Assembly: GCA_030448125.1 (NCBI GenBank)
Contig: JAUJNO010000002.1
Coordinates: forward strand, 185,562 to 231,655
From: Rubrobacteraceae bacterium
Lineage (GTDB): Bacteria > Actinomycetota > Rubrobacteria > Rubrobacterales > Rubrobacteraceae
Direction of reading: 5' to 3'
Length of the DNA: 46,094 bases
Shown here: piece by piece, positions 8,985 to 17,171 of the stretch
Layout: the number at the start of each line of letters is the position of its first letter
Position numbering within the stretch: position 1 is the first letter of the stretch
The notes under the pieces: model-generated
What the model was told of the DNA's origin: nothing
Seen by the model: only the letters and a program-made list of their open reading frames with translations
Database searches by the model: none
Position numbers and translations under genes: made by a program

Positions 8985-9314
8985 ATGAGTTTGCCAGAGA
9001 GACGAGAACGTTTGCTGCCGGACGGCGTTCCCCGCTACGCATGAATCTACGACGATGGCGGCGTGACCGCCGAACGTTACACGGTGGTTTTCACAGGCCT
9101 TCTTAATCTGAAGAAGCCGGGCGAGTATCTCTACCTGTCGATGAGCGGAGATCCGCTCGCGTCTGGAGGGAGCAGCCTGCGTCGTGGACGGCCACCCTAC
9201 GAGCGCATGGGGTGCGAGATCTCGTTCGGCGACCTTCCGGAGGGCTGTAGGCAGCTGGCCCTGGACGTCTACCGGGACCTATGGGGTCTGCAAGACGCTG
9301 AAGGAGCGGCTTGA
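8985..9314 (+). CDS. Conserved small protein with one in-frame TGA (9042-9044)
   Basis: Reading from ATG 8985 through the TGA at 9042-9044 gives a 109-residue protein: MSLPERRERLLPDGVPRYA, then TGA, then IYDDGGVTAERYTVVFTG, LYLSMSGDPL and FGDLPEGCRQLALDVYRDLW. The YDxGG...RYTVVFTG pattern belongs to a family of conserved small proteins of unknown function as I remember it, and the sequence before the TGA is the matching N-terminus. Starting at GTG 9063 would lose it and has no ribosome-binding site. A small hairpin (GGCGG, loop CGTGA, CCGCC) at 9057-9071 follows the TGA. The TGA may be a nonsense mutation of an Arg CGA codon or a recoded codon. The stop overlaps the next start as TGATG. Confidence 0.6.
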
Positions 9315-9724
9315 TGCGGCTGCCCGAGCGGCTGGTTTTGATCTTCGACGGGGCGTGAGGGTTTTGAACGCGGTCGGCGCGTTGGGTATCGGCGCTCGAC
9401 CGCGACCGCCGCGTGACGGTGGTGCCTTATCAGAAGCCCGGCGTCCCCGCCTCGGCCGGCCTGAGCGTAGAGCAGTGCAAGAGGGCGGCTTGGGCCGTCG
9501 AACCCTGGGAAGCCTGTGGAGAGACCCGGTGCTGCTATCGGGGCGCGGCGGCGATCAACGCTTCTCTGGCGGTCGCGCTCGGCGTCCGGTTCCCGCTCTC
9601 CTTTTACGGGCTGCCCGGCGTTGGTTGGTTTCAGGATCGCCTCTACAACCTCGTCGCCGTCAATCGCCACCGGCTGCCTGGCGACACGCCCTACTGCAAA
9701 GCGCATCCCGAAGAGTGCCGTTGA
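9314..9724 (+). CDS. DCC-family (DUF393) thiol-disulfide oxidoreductase, candidate selenoprotein with UxxU
   Basis: One frame from ATG 9314 (AAGGAG seven bases upstream) to the TGA at 9722-9724 gives 136 residues, the normal DCC length. It begins LPERLVLIFDGA, then TGA (9356-9358), Gly-Phe, TGA (9365-9367), then TRSARWVSALDRDRRV, VPYQKPGVPASAGLS, YRGAAAINASLAVALG, the LYNLVAVNRHRLPG helix and TPYC. In the DCC family the motif here is FDGxCGFCTRS, so both redox cysteines are replaced by TGA and nothing else is damaged. Two independent TGC-type to TGA changes at exactly the catalytic positions, plus the hairpin at 9369-9404, point to selenocysteine insertion. It is coupled to the preceding gene and followed 10 bp later by the next. 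A pseudogene is the alternative. Confidence 0.78.
9369..9404 (+). promoter_or_regulatory. SECIS-like hairpin inside the DCC gene
   Basis: CGCGGTCG (9369-9376) pairs with CGACCGCG (9397-9404), and GCGC (9377-9380) pairs with GCGC (9392-9395). A single T (9396) is bulged and the 11-base loop contains GGGT. It starts one base after the second TGA and 10 bases after the first. Bacterial SECIS elements are coding-region stem-loops just 3' of the UGA with G near the start of the apical loop. This fits for the first UGA (loop 22 nt downstream) and is slightly short for the second (13 nt). Confidence 0.6.
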
Positions 9725-9734
9725 GGAGGACAGA

Positions 9735-10850
9735 TTGAGCGCCGGGAGCACACCGGAGCGGAGGATCACGGACCTCGACGCCCTCATAGAGGGTTTGCCG
9801 CCGGAAGAACGGGAGATAGCGGACCGTCTGTTCGACGTATGGGCTACCACCGGCCGCCTGGAGATACCGGAGGAGATGCGTGGCTGGGTGGAGAAGACCT
9901 TTGGCTCCGTCGACGCCGTGCGCGAGCAGAGGATAGTGAGGGTCACAAACCGTGTGACCCTCGAAGGCGCCCTCTTCAATGAACTGCGCGCCTCGCGTCC
10001 CTTCGACGTTGCCGGAGGAGGCGGCGGGCCGGACGCCCTGCGCTGTGAGATCGAGAAGACCCGTGGGGACCCGTTCTGCACACCCGAGCAGATGACACCC
10101 GAGGACGTCTTCGGCCGCGTCCGGGGCTCCTACTCGGTAACGGCCTCGAACGTCGCCAAGTACGACGGCTTCCACGGCCTCGTCGTCTTCGACGACCACG
10201 ACCCCCTCTCCTTCACCCCGGAGAAGGTGGACGACTACGTCTCCGTGGCGCTAGAGTGGATGAAGAGGGCCCTCTCAGCCGACCCGGAGGCGAAATATCC
10301 TTTCCTGATGTGGAACTGCCTCTGGCGGGCCGGGAGCTCCATGGTTCACGGCCACATGCAGATGACCGCCACCAGGGGGGCTCACTACCCCAGGGTCGAG
10401 CGGCTCCGGCGGGCGGCGCTGGAGTATGAAAGCACTTACGGGTCGGACTACTTTTCGGATCTCTACCGGGTTCATGAGGCTCTGGGACTCGGGATCCCTC
10501 CGCCACCAGGAAGCTCTCCCGACGTCCGCGGCTTCGCCAGCCTCACGCCCGCGAAGGAGAAAGAAGTCGTGCTCCTCGGCCCGGACCTCGGAGAGCACCT
10601 GCGCCGCTTTCTCGCCGGCGTTCTCTTGCGCTACACGCAGGATCTCGATGTCTCGTCCTTCAACGTCGCCTTCTACCTGCGGCCGTCAGCGCTCACCGAG
10701 GAGGACTGGTCCTCCTTCCCGGTCGTGATCCACGTGGTCGACCGGGGAGATCCCGCGAACCGCACCTCGGACATGGGCGCCATGGAGCTCTACGCCGCCC
10801 CCGTGGTCTCCTCGGACCCCTTCCGGGTGGCTCGTCTCCTCGCGGGGTGA
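9735..10850 (+). CDS. HIT-superfamily / GalT-like nucleotidylyltransferase-type protein
   Basis: A 371-residue protein starting at TTG 9735, with GAGGAGGA about six bases upstream. Residues about 130-250 contain NVAKYDGFHGLVVFDDHDP and SSMVHGHMQMTATRGAHYPR. The H-x-H-x-Q arrangement resembles the active site of the galactose-1-phosphate uridylyltransferase branch of the HIT superfamily. The N-terminal third (ADRLFDVWATTGRLEIPEEM) is not recognised. The substrate cannot be named. It lies 10 bp after the DCC gene, so it is probably part of the same operon. Confidence 0.7.
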   Translation: MSAGSTPERRITDLDALIEGLPPEEREIADRLFDVWATTGRLEIPEEMRGWVEKTFGSVDAVREQRIVRVTNRVTLEGALFNELRASRPFDVAGGGGGPDALRCEIEKTRGDPFCTPEQMTPEDVFGRVRGSYSVTASNVAKYDGFHGLVVFDDHDPLSFTPEKVDDYVSVALEWMKRALSADPEAKYPFLMWNCLWRAGSSMVHGHMQMTATRGAHYPRVERLRRAALEYESTYGSDYFSDLYRVHEALGLGIPPPPGSSPDVRGFASLTPAKEKEVVLLGPDLGEHLRRFLAGVLLRYTQDLDVSSFNVAFYLRPSALTEEDWSSFPVVIHVVDRGDPANRTSDMGAMELYAAPVVSSDPFRVARLLAG

Positions 10851-10908
10851 CGAGAGGGATCGTCTCCCGTAGTATTGGCGTAGGAGTTCGCGTGAAGGGA
10901 GGAACGGT

Positions 10909-11361
10909 ATGAAAGTCACGGGCTTTACCCACGTAAGCGTTCACGCCCACGACCTCGACGAGTCGATGCGCTTCTACACGGAACTCTTCGGGATGGAGGA
11001 GATCCCCGCGCCGGGTTTCCCCTTCCCGGTACGCTGGCTGCGCGTGGGAGACCTGCAACTGCATCTCTTTCAGAGCGACGACCCTGCGCCCCAGGGCCAC
11101 CACTTCGGTATCGAGGTAGACAACTTCGAGGCTACGTACAAAAAGGTGCGGGAGATGGGCGTTCAAGAGGAGTCCGGCTACTTCTCGAACGTCTACGAGC
11201 TGCCGGATGGGGCCGTCCAGCTCTACGTGCGGGACCCTGCGGGCAATATGGTCGAGGTCAACTGGCCGGATGTCGCGACGCTTGATCGCTCGGTGATACC
11301 AGAGATAGAGAAAGTCGAAGCTGGAGCGGAGGGGGCTACACTCTACCTGAATAGGCGATAG
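10909..11361 (+). CDS. VOC-family (glyoxalase/bleomycin-resistance/dioxygenase) protein
   Basis: A 150-residue single-chain VOC protein with two beta-alpha-beta-beta-beta units: FTHVSVHAHDLDESMRFYTE with a metal-ligand His, and HHFGIEVDNFEATYKKVREM followed by VYELPDGAVQLYVRDPAGNM and a terminal VEVNW Glu ligand. GGGAGG stands a few bases before the ATG. The family includes glyoxalase I, extradiol dioxygenases and antibiotic-binding proteins; the substrate is unknown. This is the last clean gene before the integrated element. Confidence 0.88.
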   Translation: MKVTGFTHVSVHAHDLDESMRFYTELFGMEEIPAPGFPFPVRWLRVGDLQLHLFQSDDPAPQGHHFGIEVDNFEATYKKVREMGVQEESGYFSNVYELPDGAVQLYVRDPAGNMVEVNWPDVATLDRSVIPEIEKVEAGAEGATLYLNRR

Positions 11362-11370
11362 ATCGGAGGA

Positions 11371-11675
11371 TTACTCTGCGAGCTCTCCGCCCGTGACCCG
11401 GTGGCGCATCCAGATGTTTGGGTCCGTGTAGAGTCCTGCGTTGCGCTCCCGATCTATGGTGATGGGCTGCAGCGCGCCGGGGACGACGTACTCGCCGCTC
11501 TCCGGGAAGCTCATATCCGTCCACCCTTCCCATTCCGCCACCGTTCCGGTAATTACCGTCGCTTCCGGCGCGACCTTGAGGTACTCGGCATCGAGCCTCC
11601 AGTGAACGCGGAACCAGGGATCAAAAGGCGCTCCGTCGGAGCGTTGCCAGCGCGCATACCGCTCGATGGGGGTGA
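11371..11675 (-). pseudogene. C-terminal half of a GNAT acetyltransferase gene split by the 12.9-kb element
   Basis: The frame carries VTPIERYARWQRSDGAPFDP, WFRVHWRLDAEYLKVAPEAT, TVAEWEGWTDMSFPESGEYV and PGALQPITID up to the stop at 11371-11373. In homologues I remember, this segment is the C-terminal half of an approximately 240-residue GNAT-type N-acetyltransferase and is preceded by a PTLK..YPLTPIE segment. Exactly that segment ends the N-terminal half at 24522-24980, on the same strand. The codons for TPIE fall in the 14-bp direct repeat, so excision of the element would join the two halves. Confidence 0.75.
11662..11675. repeat. Left attachment-site repeat of the integrated element
   Basis: CTCGATGGGGGTGA, identical to 24522-24535. 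It encodes TPIE of the GNAT protein on the minus strand. Similarity ends at both edges (G/C before, C/G after). Confidence 0.75.
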
Positions 11676-11781
11676 CGACGGGCAAAACCAGCACATCTCC
11701 GGCACCGGTCCTGGCGTTCCGCGCCCGGGTCGGAAAGGCTGGCGACCTGGAGTCGGTCGAGGTCGAGTGGGGGAGGGCGGC

Positions 11782-12228
11782 GTGAACCTGCCCCAATCCG
11801 CAAGGTATGACCTTATCCTGTGTCCGAGCCCCAAACGTTGTCTATCCCTCAACGGTGCTGTGGGAACACCTAAGTACGAGAAGACCTGCTGCGAGGTTTG
11901 CGCCGGGATAGGTGTCGTTCCTGCCAAGCACACACCGAACCCCGAATGGCAGAACGCGTTAAGGTACATGAGCCGTCCGTTCACGACGCGAGAGAAGAAG
12001 CGCATCGAACACGAACCCGGATTGACCCGGATGCAGGCTATGGCCCGGGTCTGGGAGATGAGGCGAAAGCGAGCGCTCGATAGATTAAAGCGCGGCACGA
12101 CGGAGAGCAGGAGGATCAGCGCCACGGAGGTCAGGCACCCGACGGGTATGACCACGCAGCATCCTCTGCTGTTGCCGCGTCTCCTGCGAAACATCGGCCT
12201 CCTCCCCGCTAGGCGGTTTCGGTCGTAG
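11782..12228 (+). CDS. Hypothetical protein with CxxCxGxG-like motif
   Basis: A 148-residue frame starting at GTG 11782, with GGGAGG six bases upstream, just inside the left end of the element. It shows DLILCPSPKRC and CCEVCAGIGVVP, resembling a zinc-knuckle CxxC pattern. A basic, helical region follows (EWQNALRYMSRPFTTREKKR, MQAMARVWEMRRKRALDRLK). I do not recognise it. The last 40 residues are low in complexity and lie opposite a minus-strand start with a strong ribosome-binding site, so the true 3' end may be earlier and a frameshift near 12090 is possible. Confidence 0.4.
   Translation: MNLPQSARYDLILCPSPKRCLSLNGAVGTPKYEKTCCEVCAGIGVVPAKHTPNPEWQNALRYMSRPFTTREKKRIEHEPGLTRMQAMARVWEMRRKRALDRLKRGTTESRRISATEVRHPTGMTTQHPLLLPRLLRNIGLLPARRFRS
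12087..12194 (-). CDS. Possible short membrane peptide (frame uncertain)
   Basis: ATG 12194 has a very strong GGGGAGGAGGCCG leader and begins MFRRRRGNSRG followed by the hydrophobic CCVVIPVGCLTSVALILLL, an N-in single-pass topology. The frame then runs on into sequence that does not look coding. A one-base shift would end it at the TAA at about 12087. Similar Arg-rich one-helix peptides are common in actinobacteria. Function unknown. Confidence 0.35.
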
Positions 12229-12230
12229 GA

Positions 12231-12362
12231 CTACCCGGAGAACAAGAACGGTAAGTTCAAGAGGATGGTCAAGACCACGCTCAAGACCACGCTCACCGCT
12301 ATCCAGAACAAACAACCCGGACCAACGCGCAATGGAAACCGCCTTTCGTTTGCATAACACAT
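12231..12362 (-). CDS. Possible 43-residue single-pass membrane peptide
   Basis: Minus-strand frame from ATG 12362 to TAG 12231. It begins MCYANERRFPLRVGPG and continues CLFWIAVSVVLSVVLTILLN, then LPFLFSG. The hydrophobic segment is a clear membrane helix with GPGCLFW before it, a pattern I associate with small actinobacterial membrane proteins. No strong ribosome-binding site is seen. It lies directly upstream of the peptide at 12087-12194 on the same strand. Confidence 0.4.
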   Translation of the reverse strand: MCYANERRFPLRVGPGCLFWIAVSVVLSVVLTILLNLPFLFSG

Positions 12363-12479
12363 CCCTAGAGACGCCTGTCGTCGTCCCCTCATGCATCACA
12401 TGACCTCTCCCCGGGAGAGGGCTCCTACCAATACGGAGCCCAACCCGAGCACGAACAGCGCCAACAACGCGACCGTCTC

Positions 12480-13134
12480 TTAGCTCCTCCGACGACCCGA
12501 GGCCCGCCCATAGAGGGCCAGCGCTACGATCGCCCCGAGCGTGGCCACGACGGACGCGATCGCCCACAGCAGCAGGCTAAAGAACGCCCCCAGCGCCCCG
12601 TCCCTGGCGGCTTGCGAGATCTGCTCGGGGTCCAACGGACCCATCATGTCGCCCACCGGCCCGAAGAGCGTCCCCAGCCCGAGCCCGGAGAGCACCAGTA
12701 TCAGTAGGGTCGCCAAAGCCCACGTGAGCAGGCCGTGGCGCAGGCCGTGACGCCCCACCTCACGAGCCCCCTCGGCGGGAGCGTTTCTGTCCTCTCCCAA
12801 GATCTTACCGGCGACGTAGCCTCCCACGAGGAAGGATACAAGCCCTATGATCACCGAGACCCAATCTCGGGCAGCGCCGGAGTCTTCGTCAACGAGCAGG
12901 TCGATCCCGAGCGCGAGCAGTCCCAGCAGCAAGAAGGTGGCGAGGGCGGCGAGCGCCCCGGCCACGATCGACTCCCAGTGGATAGCGTCGCGCCGGTCTG
13001 TGGCGGAGGTATCGCCTAGCCTTTGCTGCGTAGTACCCGATCCGAACCTCCTCGCGGCCCGTCCCCGCCCCGCTTGTCGCGGGCTCATAAGCCCGTTCCC
13101 TACCCGACGGGTCCCTCTCTTGTCCTCTTTCCAT
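12480..13134 (-). CDS. Four-helix membrane protein, N-terminus probably frameshifted
   Basis: From about residue 40 the protein has IHWESIVAGALAALATFLLL, VSVIIGLVSFLVGGYVAGKI, LLTWALATLLILVLSGLGLG and FFSLLLWAIASVVATLGAIV, i.e. four membrane helices, ending GRASGRRRS. The frame opens at ATG 13088. A better start, ATG 13134 with GAAGGGAG seven bases upstream, gives MERGQERDPSGRERAYEPAT in another frame, so a one-base shift in the hydrophilic N-terminus is likely. It resembles actinobacterial hypothetical membrane proteins of the TIGR04086 kind. Function unknown. Confidence 0.6.
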
Positions 13135-13751
13135 CTTCTACTCCCTTCTCTCCTTCTACTTCTTGCATACCTTCTGAACGTATCCTTCGTACTACACGCG
13201 CATACCTCCTACTGCATTAACTGCCTCCGTGAGACGCGGCCCTCTTGTATACATTTACGTGTTTGTGTACCCAAAGTTTCAATAAGAGGTCGCGCTAATA
13301 GGCGGGTAGCAAATATATCAACCGGCAGTGAAACGGCTGTTTGATCGTCTGCAGCCAAGTCAGGTACGAAACGCTACTATCCTACTGACGCAAACTTTTA
13401 GCCGCTTCTAAAATTGCCGTTGGAGGGGAGCCGCTGCTCGGGCTTGCATACCTTCTGGGGCCTCACGACGGCGGGCACGAAAAGAAGTTGGAGAACTGAC
13501 CGCCCGCAGGCACACCGGAGCCCCGCCACATCCAGGGGCGGTTGGCCCGGGCGCTCCCCGTGCGAGGGTGGTATGACCGGATGGGTGCTCCCGGCCCGCC
13601 CGCCATAGACGCCCTGGCCTGACACCGAGTCTTTGCGAAGAGGCACCCAGGCTGGGGGTAATCCTACATGGGGTACGTTAGAATAAGAAGCGGTGGGAGA
13701 AAGAACCTTTGTAGTCTGCAAGAAGGGGATTGGGGTATCGTGCGCGCAAGG
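13135..13751. other. Non-coding stretch, nothing recognised
   Basis: The sequence is lower in GC than its surroundings around 13140-13400. Frames on both strands give low-complexity Arg/Pro/Ser products with no ribosome-binding site. No RNA gene or repeat was recognised. Confidence 0.4.
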
Positions 13752-14036
13752 ATGATTAGCTTTAAAGTGCCGCCGGAAAGGTTAGAAGAAGTAGAGAACG
13801 CCTACCTAACCTCGCTAGTACCGGAAATGGAGAAATACCAAGGGGTTCGCGTTCGCGTTGGTGTTCAGGAACGAAGACACTAACGAGACGTTCGAGGTGA
13901 GCATTTGGGAGGACGAAGACGCCCTGCGCGAGAGCGAGAGGGAGGAAGTGTTGTCGAGTGGAAAACGGACACGCTAGAGCGCATCACCGGCAGCGGTACC
14001 GTCGTTGAGAACTACGAACTTCGCCTCATTACTTAG
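13752..14036 (+). pseudogene. ABM (antibiotic biosynthesis monooxygenase)-like domain protein with two compensating frameshifts
   Basis: The product is recovered by joining three frames: MISFKVPPERLEEVENAYLT...EMEKYQG, then FAFALVFRNEDTNETFEVSI..EDALRESEREEV, then VEWKTDTLERITGSGTVVEN to TAG 14034-14036. This gives about 94 residues, the size of an ABM/Dabb-type ferredoxin-like dimeric domain. The first shift is at a run of four G (13842-13845) and the second near 13950; together they restore phase. The divergence from intact coding is only these two indels, which may be errors. It converges with the PadR regulator gene. Confidence 0.6.
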
Positions 14037-14089
14037 GACAAGTACCGCGCGGGGCTGGTTGTAGAGGGGTTTGGGCTGGATGTCTCCTG

Positions 14090-14519
14090 CTACCCGTCGT
14101 CTTTCTGCTGGTTTCTCCGTGCTGGCGGCTTGCCTCCTGTGTAGAGGCTGAAGAGGCGTCCATGTTGCGCCGGTACTGCTCCAAAGCCTCGGCCCAGAAC
14201 CCCAGGTACGCCTTCCAGCGTCCGTGATCGAGTAAACCCGGCGTGCCGGGCCTCCCCCGGTCGTCGTGTCCCAACTGGACTCGCACAGGCCGTCCTTCTC
14301 CATGTGCCTCAAGGTCCTATACAGAGTGCCCGGGTTCATCGCCCCGAACCCGAAGGCCGCCGTCTGCTCCATGAGCTTGTACCCGTAGGAGGTGCACTCT
14401 CGCAAAGATAAAAGGATCACCGGCACCAGCCAGTTCCTCGGCCTCACCTCGATCTTACCGTTGGTCCCTGCCGGGCGGTGCTTGCCTCCGTGCTTCTTCG
14501 CTTGCTCGTCGTCGGGCAT
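14090..14519 (-). pseudogene. PadR-family transcriptional regulator, C-terminus frameshifted
   Basis: From ATG 14519 (AAGGA upstream) the frame gives a basic N-tail, then VRPRNWLVPVILLSLRECTS, YGYKLMEQTAAFGFGAMNPG, TLYRTLRHMEKDGLCESSWD and RRVYSITDAGR. This is a complete PadR winged helix with recognition helix and wing. After the wing, the dimerisation helix (KAYLGFWAEALEQYRRNMDA) is in another frame, and a further shift near 14150 brings in the end at 14090. PadR proteins repress small efflux or stress genes; the target is unknown. GGTGCA/TGCACC inverted copies at about 14569 and 14602 upstream could be operator half-sites. Confidence 0.7.
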
Positions 14520-14734
14520 GTTTCCTTCCCTGCACCTCGGCCTTCGTCTCGTCCGCACTTCATTATAGTGCACCGAAGTAGGCTGCTGAACCGCACACGA
14601 AGGTGCATGGTATCCCGACGGCGATATATAATATGAGCCAGGTTACCGCGAGAGATCGTGGGGAAGGCTGCTCGTACCGTTACCTTCTCTTGCCGGTGCC
14701 AAGGTCGGCACTGCGTAGATGGAGGCGGTGAAAG

Positions 14735-15007
14735 ATGGCGAACAAGGACAGGATAGACCGGGAACTCGCGGAGGCCGGTTGGGAGCCCGACGGCACCTTC
14801 TCAGAGCACCTGGCCATCGGGGAGTCGGACGAGTTGTGCGTGCTGGTCCACCGGAGCACCTGGGAGACCGACGAGCCGCCCTACGAGCTCTACGACGTAG
14901 GGCGGGACGTCTCTTACTGGGTCCACGAGGTCCCGACGCCCGAGCGGGCCGCAGTGCTGCTGGAGGAGCACGGGAGACCCCAGAGGAGGAGTAAACTCCA
15001 CCAATAG
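14735..15007 (+). CDS. Hypothetical protein
   Basis: A 90-residue acidic protein from ATG 14735 with GGAGG ten bases upstream, intact in a region where most genes are broken. It contains ELAEAGWEPDGTFSEHLAIG, LCVLVHRSTWETDEPPYELY and DVSYWVHEVPTPERAAVLLE. The alternating hydrophobic pattern suggests a small alpha/beta fold. It has no signal or membrane segment. I do not recognise the family. TATAAT at 14627-14632 may be part of its promoter. Confidence 0.6.
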   Translation: MANKDRIDRELAEAGWEPDGTFSEHLAIGESDELCVLVHRSTWETDEPPYELYDVGRDVSYWVHEVPTPERAAVLLEEHGRPQRRSKLHQ

Positions 15008-15119
15008 GGGGGGTTCCCAGACGCTCCGTGGTCCGGTTCGAGTTTTCGCGGAGAGGCAGCTTGGGCCGGGCTTTCCGGGGCCTTTCGACGCTAGCTAAGT
15101 TATGAAGCCGAAGGCTTCC

Positions 15120-15416
15120 TCAGTACGGCAGCGCTCCGTCGTCTTCACCGTCTCCCGAATAGCGCCAGGGGTGGACGTCCTCGTCGCCCTGCGGCTGTCG
15201 GTCGGACAAATCCTCTCGGACGAGCCCCGTGTGCTCGGTCCCGCACTCCTCGCAAGCGGTCTCGGAGTGGGTGAGGCTCGCCTCTTCGCCACACCCGCAC
15301 TCGACCACGACGGTCTCGGGTTGCCACCTGTAGACCTTGCCGTACTGCACGTCTTCGACCTCGTACCCCGCGCGGGCACGCTCGACTATCTTCGCCACTA
15401 ACTTCCCTTTCCCCAT
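15120..15416 (-). CDS. Hypothetical zinc-ribbon protein
   Basis: A 98-residue protein starting at ATG 15416. The N-terminus MGKGKLVAKIVERARAGYEV is a helix, followed by VYRWQPETVVVECGCGEEAS and CEECGTEHTGLVREDL. The CxC and CxxC pairs about 20 residues apart would make one zinc site. AGGAG abuts the ATG, so a start a few codons later (GTG, with GGGAAAGGGAAG upstream) is possible. The C-terminal 20 residues are acidic. Function unknown. It is one of the few intact genes inside the integrated element. Confidence 0.55.
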   Translation of the reverse strand: MGKGKLVAKIVERARAGYEVEDVQYGKVYRWQPETVVVECGCGEEASLTHSETACEECGTEHTGLVREDLSDRQPQGDEDVHPWRYSGDGEDDGALPY

Positions 15417-17171
15417 CTCCTAGAGCAGTAGGAGTAGTAATTTGTTTAACAAAGTGCTGCGGTTAGAGACTACCATGAAGCCGGAGTGTGACAAAGGCCG
15501 TTTCGTGTACTGGGCTATGAAAATCTTTGAGTTAACATGATTCTAACCTCACGTTAACACTGCTTTATGGTTCGGCGAGGTCTTGAAGAGGCGGCTCGCC
15601 GGGCTCCGGGGCACAACACTCGACATAGGGGAGTCTGTGGCGGAGGTATGTCCGAGACTGCTGGCATTTCTCCGTGGCAGGTCGCCCTCAAGCGTTCGCG
15701 GAACGGTGGAGTGAAACACGCTCTCGGAGAATCATCTCGCGCCAACACTTCTTAGACCTCTGCCGGATGCTCCACCAACCCTCTCCTGCCGAGGCTGACC
15801 CGGAGGAGAAGCTTCTACACCTTCGAAAGGCGTCGAAGACCGGGGGCGGCAAGGGGTTTGCGGACGTGTGGTACAAGGGCCGCTTCGCCTGGGAGTACAA
15901 GGGCAAGCACAAGGACCTTGTTGCAGCCTATAACCAACTCCTGCTCTACCGGAAGACCTCGAAAACCCCCGCTCTTGGTCGTCTCGGATATGGAGCGCTA
16001 CGAGGTCCACACCAACCACCGGCACCCCAAAGAAGGTTCCACGACTTCACCCAACGCAGACCTCCCTCAGCCCCGAGAACCTCAAGGTGCTAGGGCTCTC
16101 TTCGAGAACCCGAACTCTTTGAGACCCACTCGCACGGTTGAGAGCGTCCTGGTAGCTCGCAAGTTCGCCCAGCTTGCCGATGGCCTGCGTGCTCAGGGTG
16201 TGGAACCACAGGCGGCATTTCCTGAACAAGCTGCTCTTCTGCCTCTTCCGTCGGGGACATTGTATAGCTTCCGAGAGGTTGTTTGAGGGTGGTGGAGCGA
16301 ACCCGTAAAGACCCGGAGCGCTTTGGTCGGTACATAGGAGACCTCTTCGACGCTATGGCGACAGGCGGGGACTTCCTGCTCGAAGACATACCGCACTTCA
16401 ACGGTGGGTTGTTCTCTGATAGGGACGCGATCCCCCTGACCCAGCAAAATGGGGATGCTCACGGAAGCAGCACGGCTCGATTGGGGCTCTATGGAGCCCT
16501 TACCATGCTGGGACGCTCTTCGAGCGCTCCCTGGACCCCTCAGAGGGCACGTCTGGGTGCACACTATACAAGCCGGGAGGGACATCCCACAACCCCAACC
16601 ATCGTGGAGCCGGTCCTCATGGCCCCGCTTCGCCGGGGTGGGAGGAGGTGAGAGGCCGGAACCAGGCGGAGAAGGCACGCACCCATCTCGGGACGGACAC
16701 AAACGCCCTGCGGCGAGCGGAGTCGTTGCTGCTTGGCTTCGCTGAAAACTGCGCGGTGTGCACGTGCTCGATCCAGCGTGCAGGTCGAGGAATTTCCTAT
16801 ACGTGAGCCTCCAAGGAGCTACTGGACCTGGAGAAGAGGGTCTCAGCCTTTGGGGACAGTCGGGCTTACGCGTTCTTTGGAGGTCAACCCCGAGCAGCTT
16901 TACGGTATAGAGACCAACCCCTACGCTCACGAACTCGCGCAGGTGGCCGTTTGGATCAGTACCTTCAGTGGATGGTAGGGAACGGCTTTGGTACCCAAGA
17001 ACCTATCCTCGGTCCGATGACGAACATTATTGAGATGGACGCCCTCATGGTCCGCGACGAAGACGGCGAGCTACACGGGAACCCGACTGGCCCGAGGCGG
17101 ATGTGATTGTGGGCAACCCGCCGTTCCTTGGTATCCGAAAGATGCGCGAGGAGATGGATAGTTACGTTGAG

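Noticed and set aside
9063..9314. Start of the small protein at GTG 9063, avoiding the TGA
   Set aside because: There is no ribosome-binding site, and it drops the DGVPRYA...IYDDGG N-terminus, which is clearly part of the protein. It is kept only as a fallback.
9314..9412. Tryptophan recoding of TGA as the explanation for the DCC gene
   Set aside because: Other genes end normally at TGA, and Trp at both catalytic Cys positions would make no sense.
9184..9738. A plus-strand 184-codon frame over the DCC gene
   Set aside because: It is an Arg-rich out-of-phase shadow. The DCC frame carries the recognisable protein.
11553..12194. A 213-residue minus-strand protein
   Set aside because: Only the first 30 residues look real (strong ribosome-binding site and one helix). 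The rest is compositionally random and runs opposite a better plus-strand frame.
12410..12480. A short hydrophobic minus-strand frame (LLALFVLGLGSVLVGALS) after the four-helix membrane protein
   Set aside because: It has no start codon with a usable leader. It could be a small peptide, but the support is too thin for a feature.
13398..13721. A minus-strand 107-codon frame
   Set aside because: No leader, low-complexity product and no recognisable motif. Treated as non-coding.
15532..15558. Two GTTAAC hexamers near the start of the methyltransferase gene as an operator
   Set aside because: GTTAAC is itself palindromic and the flanks do not extend symmetrically, so chance is likely.
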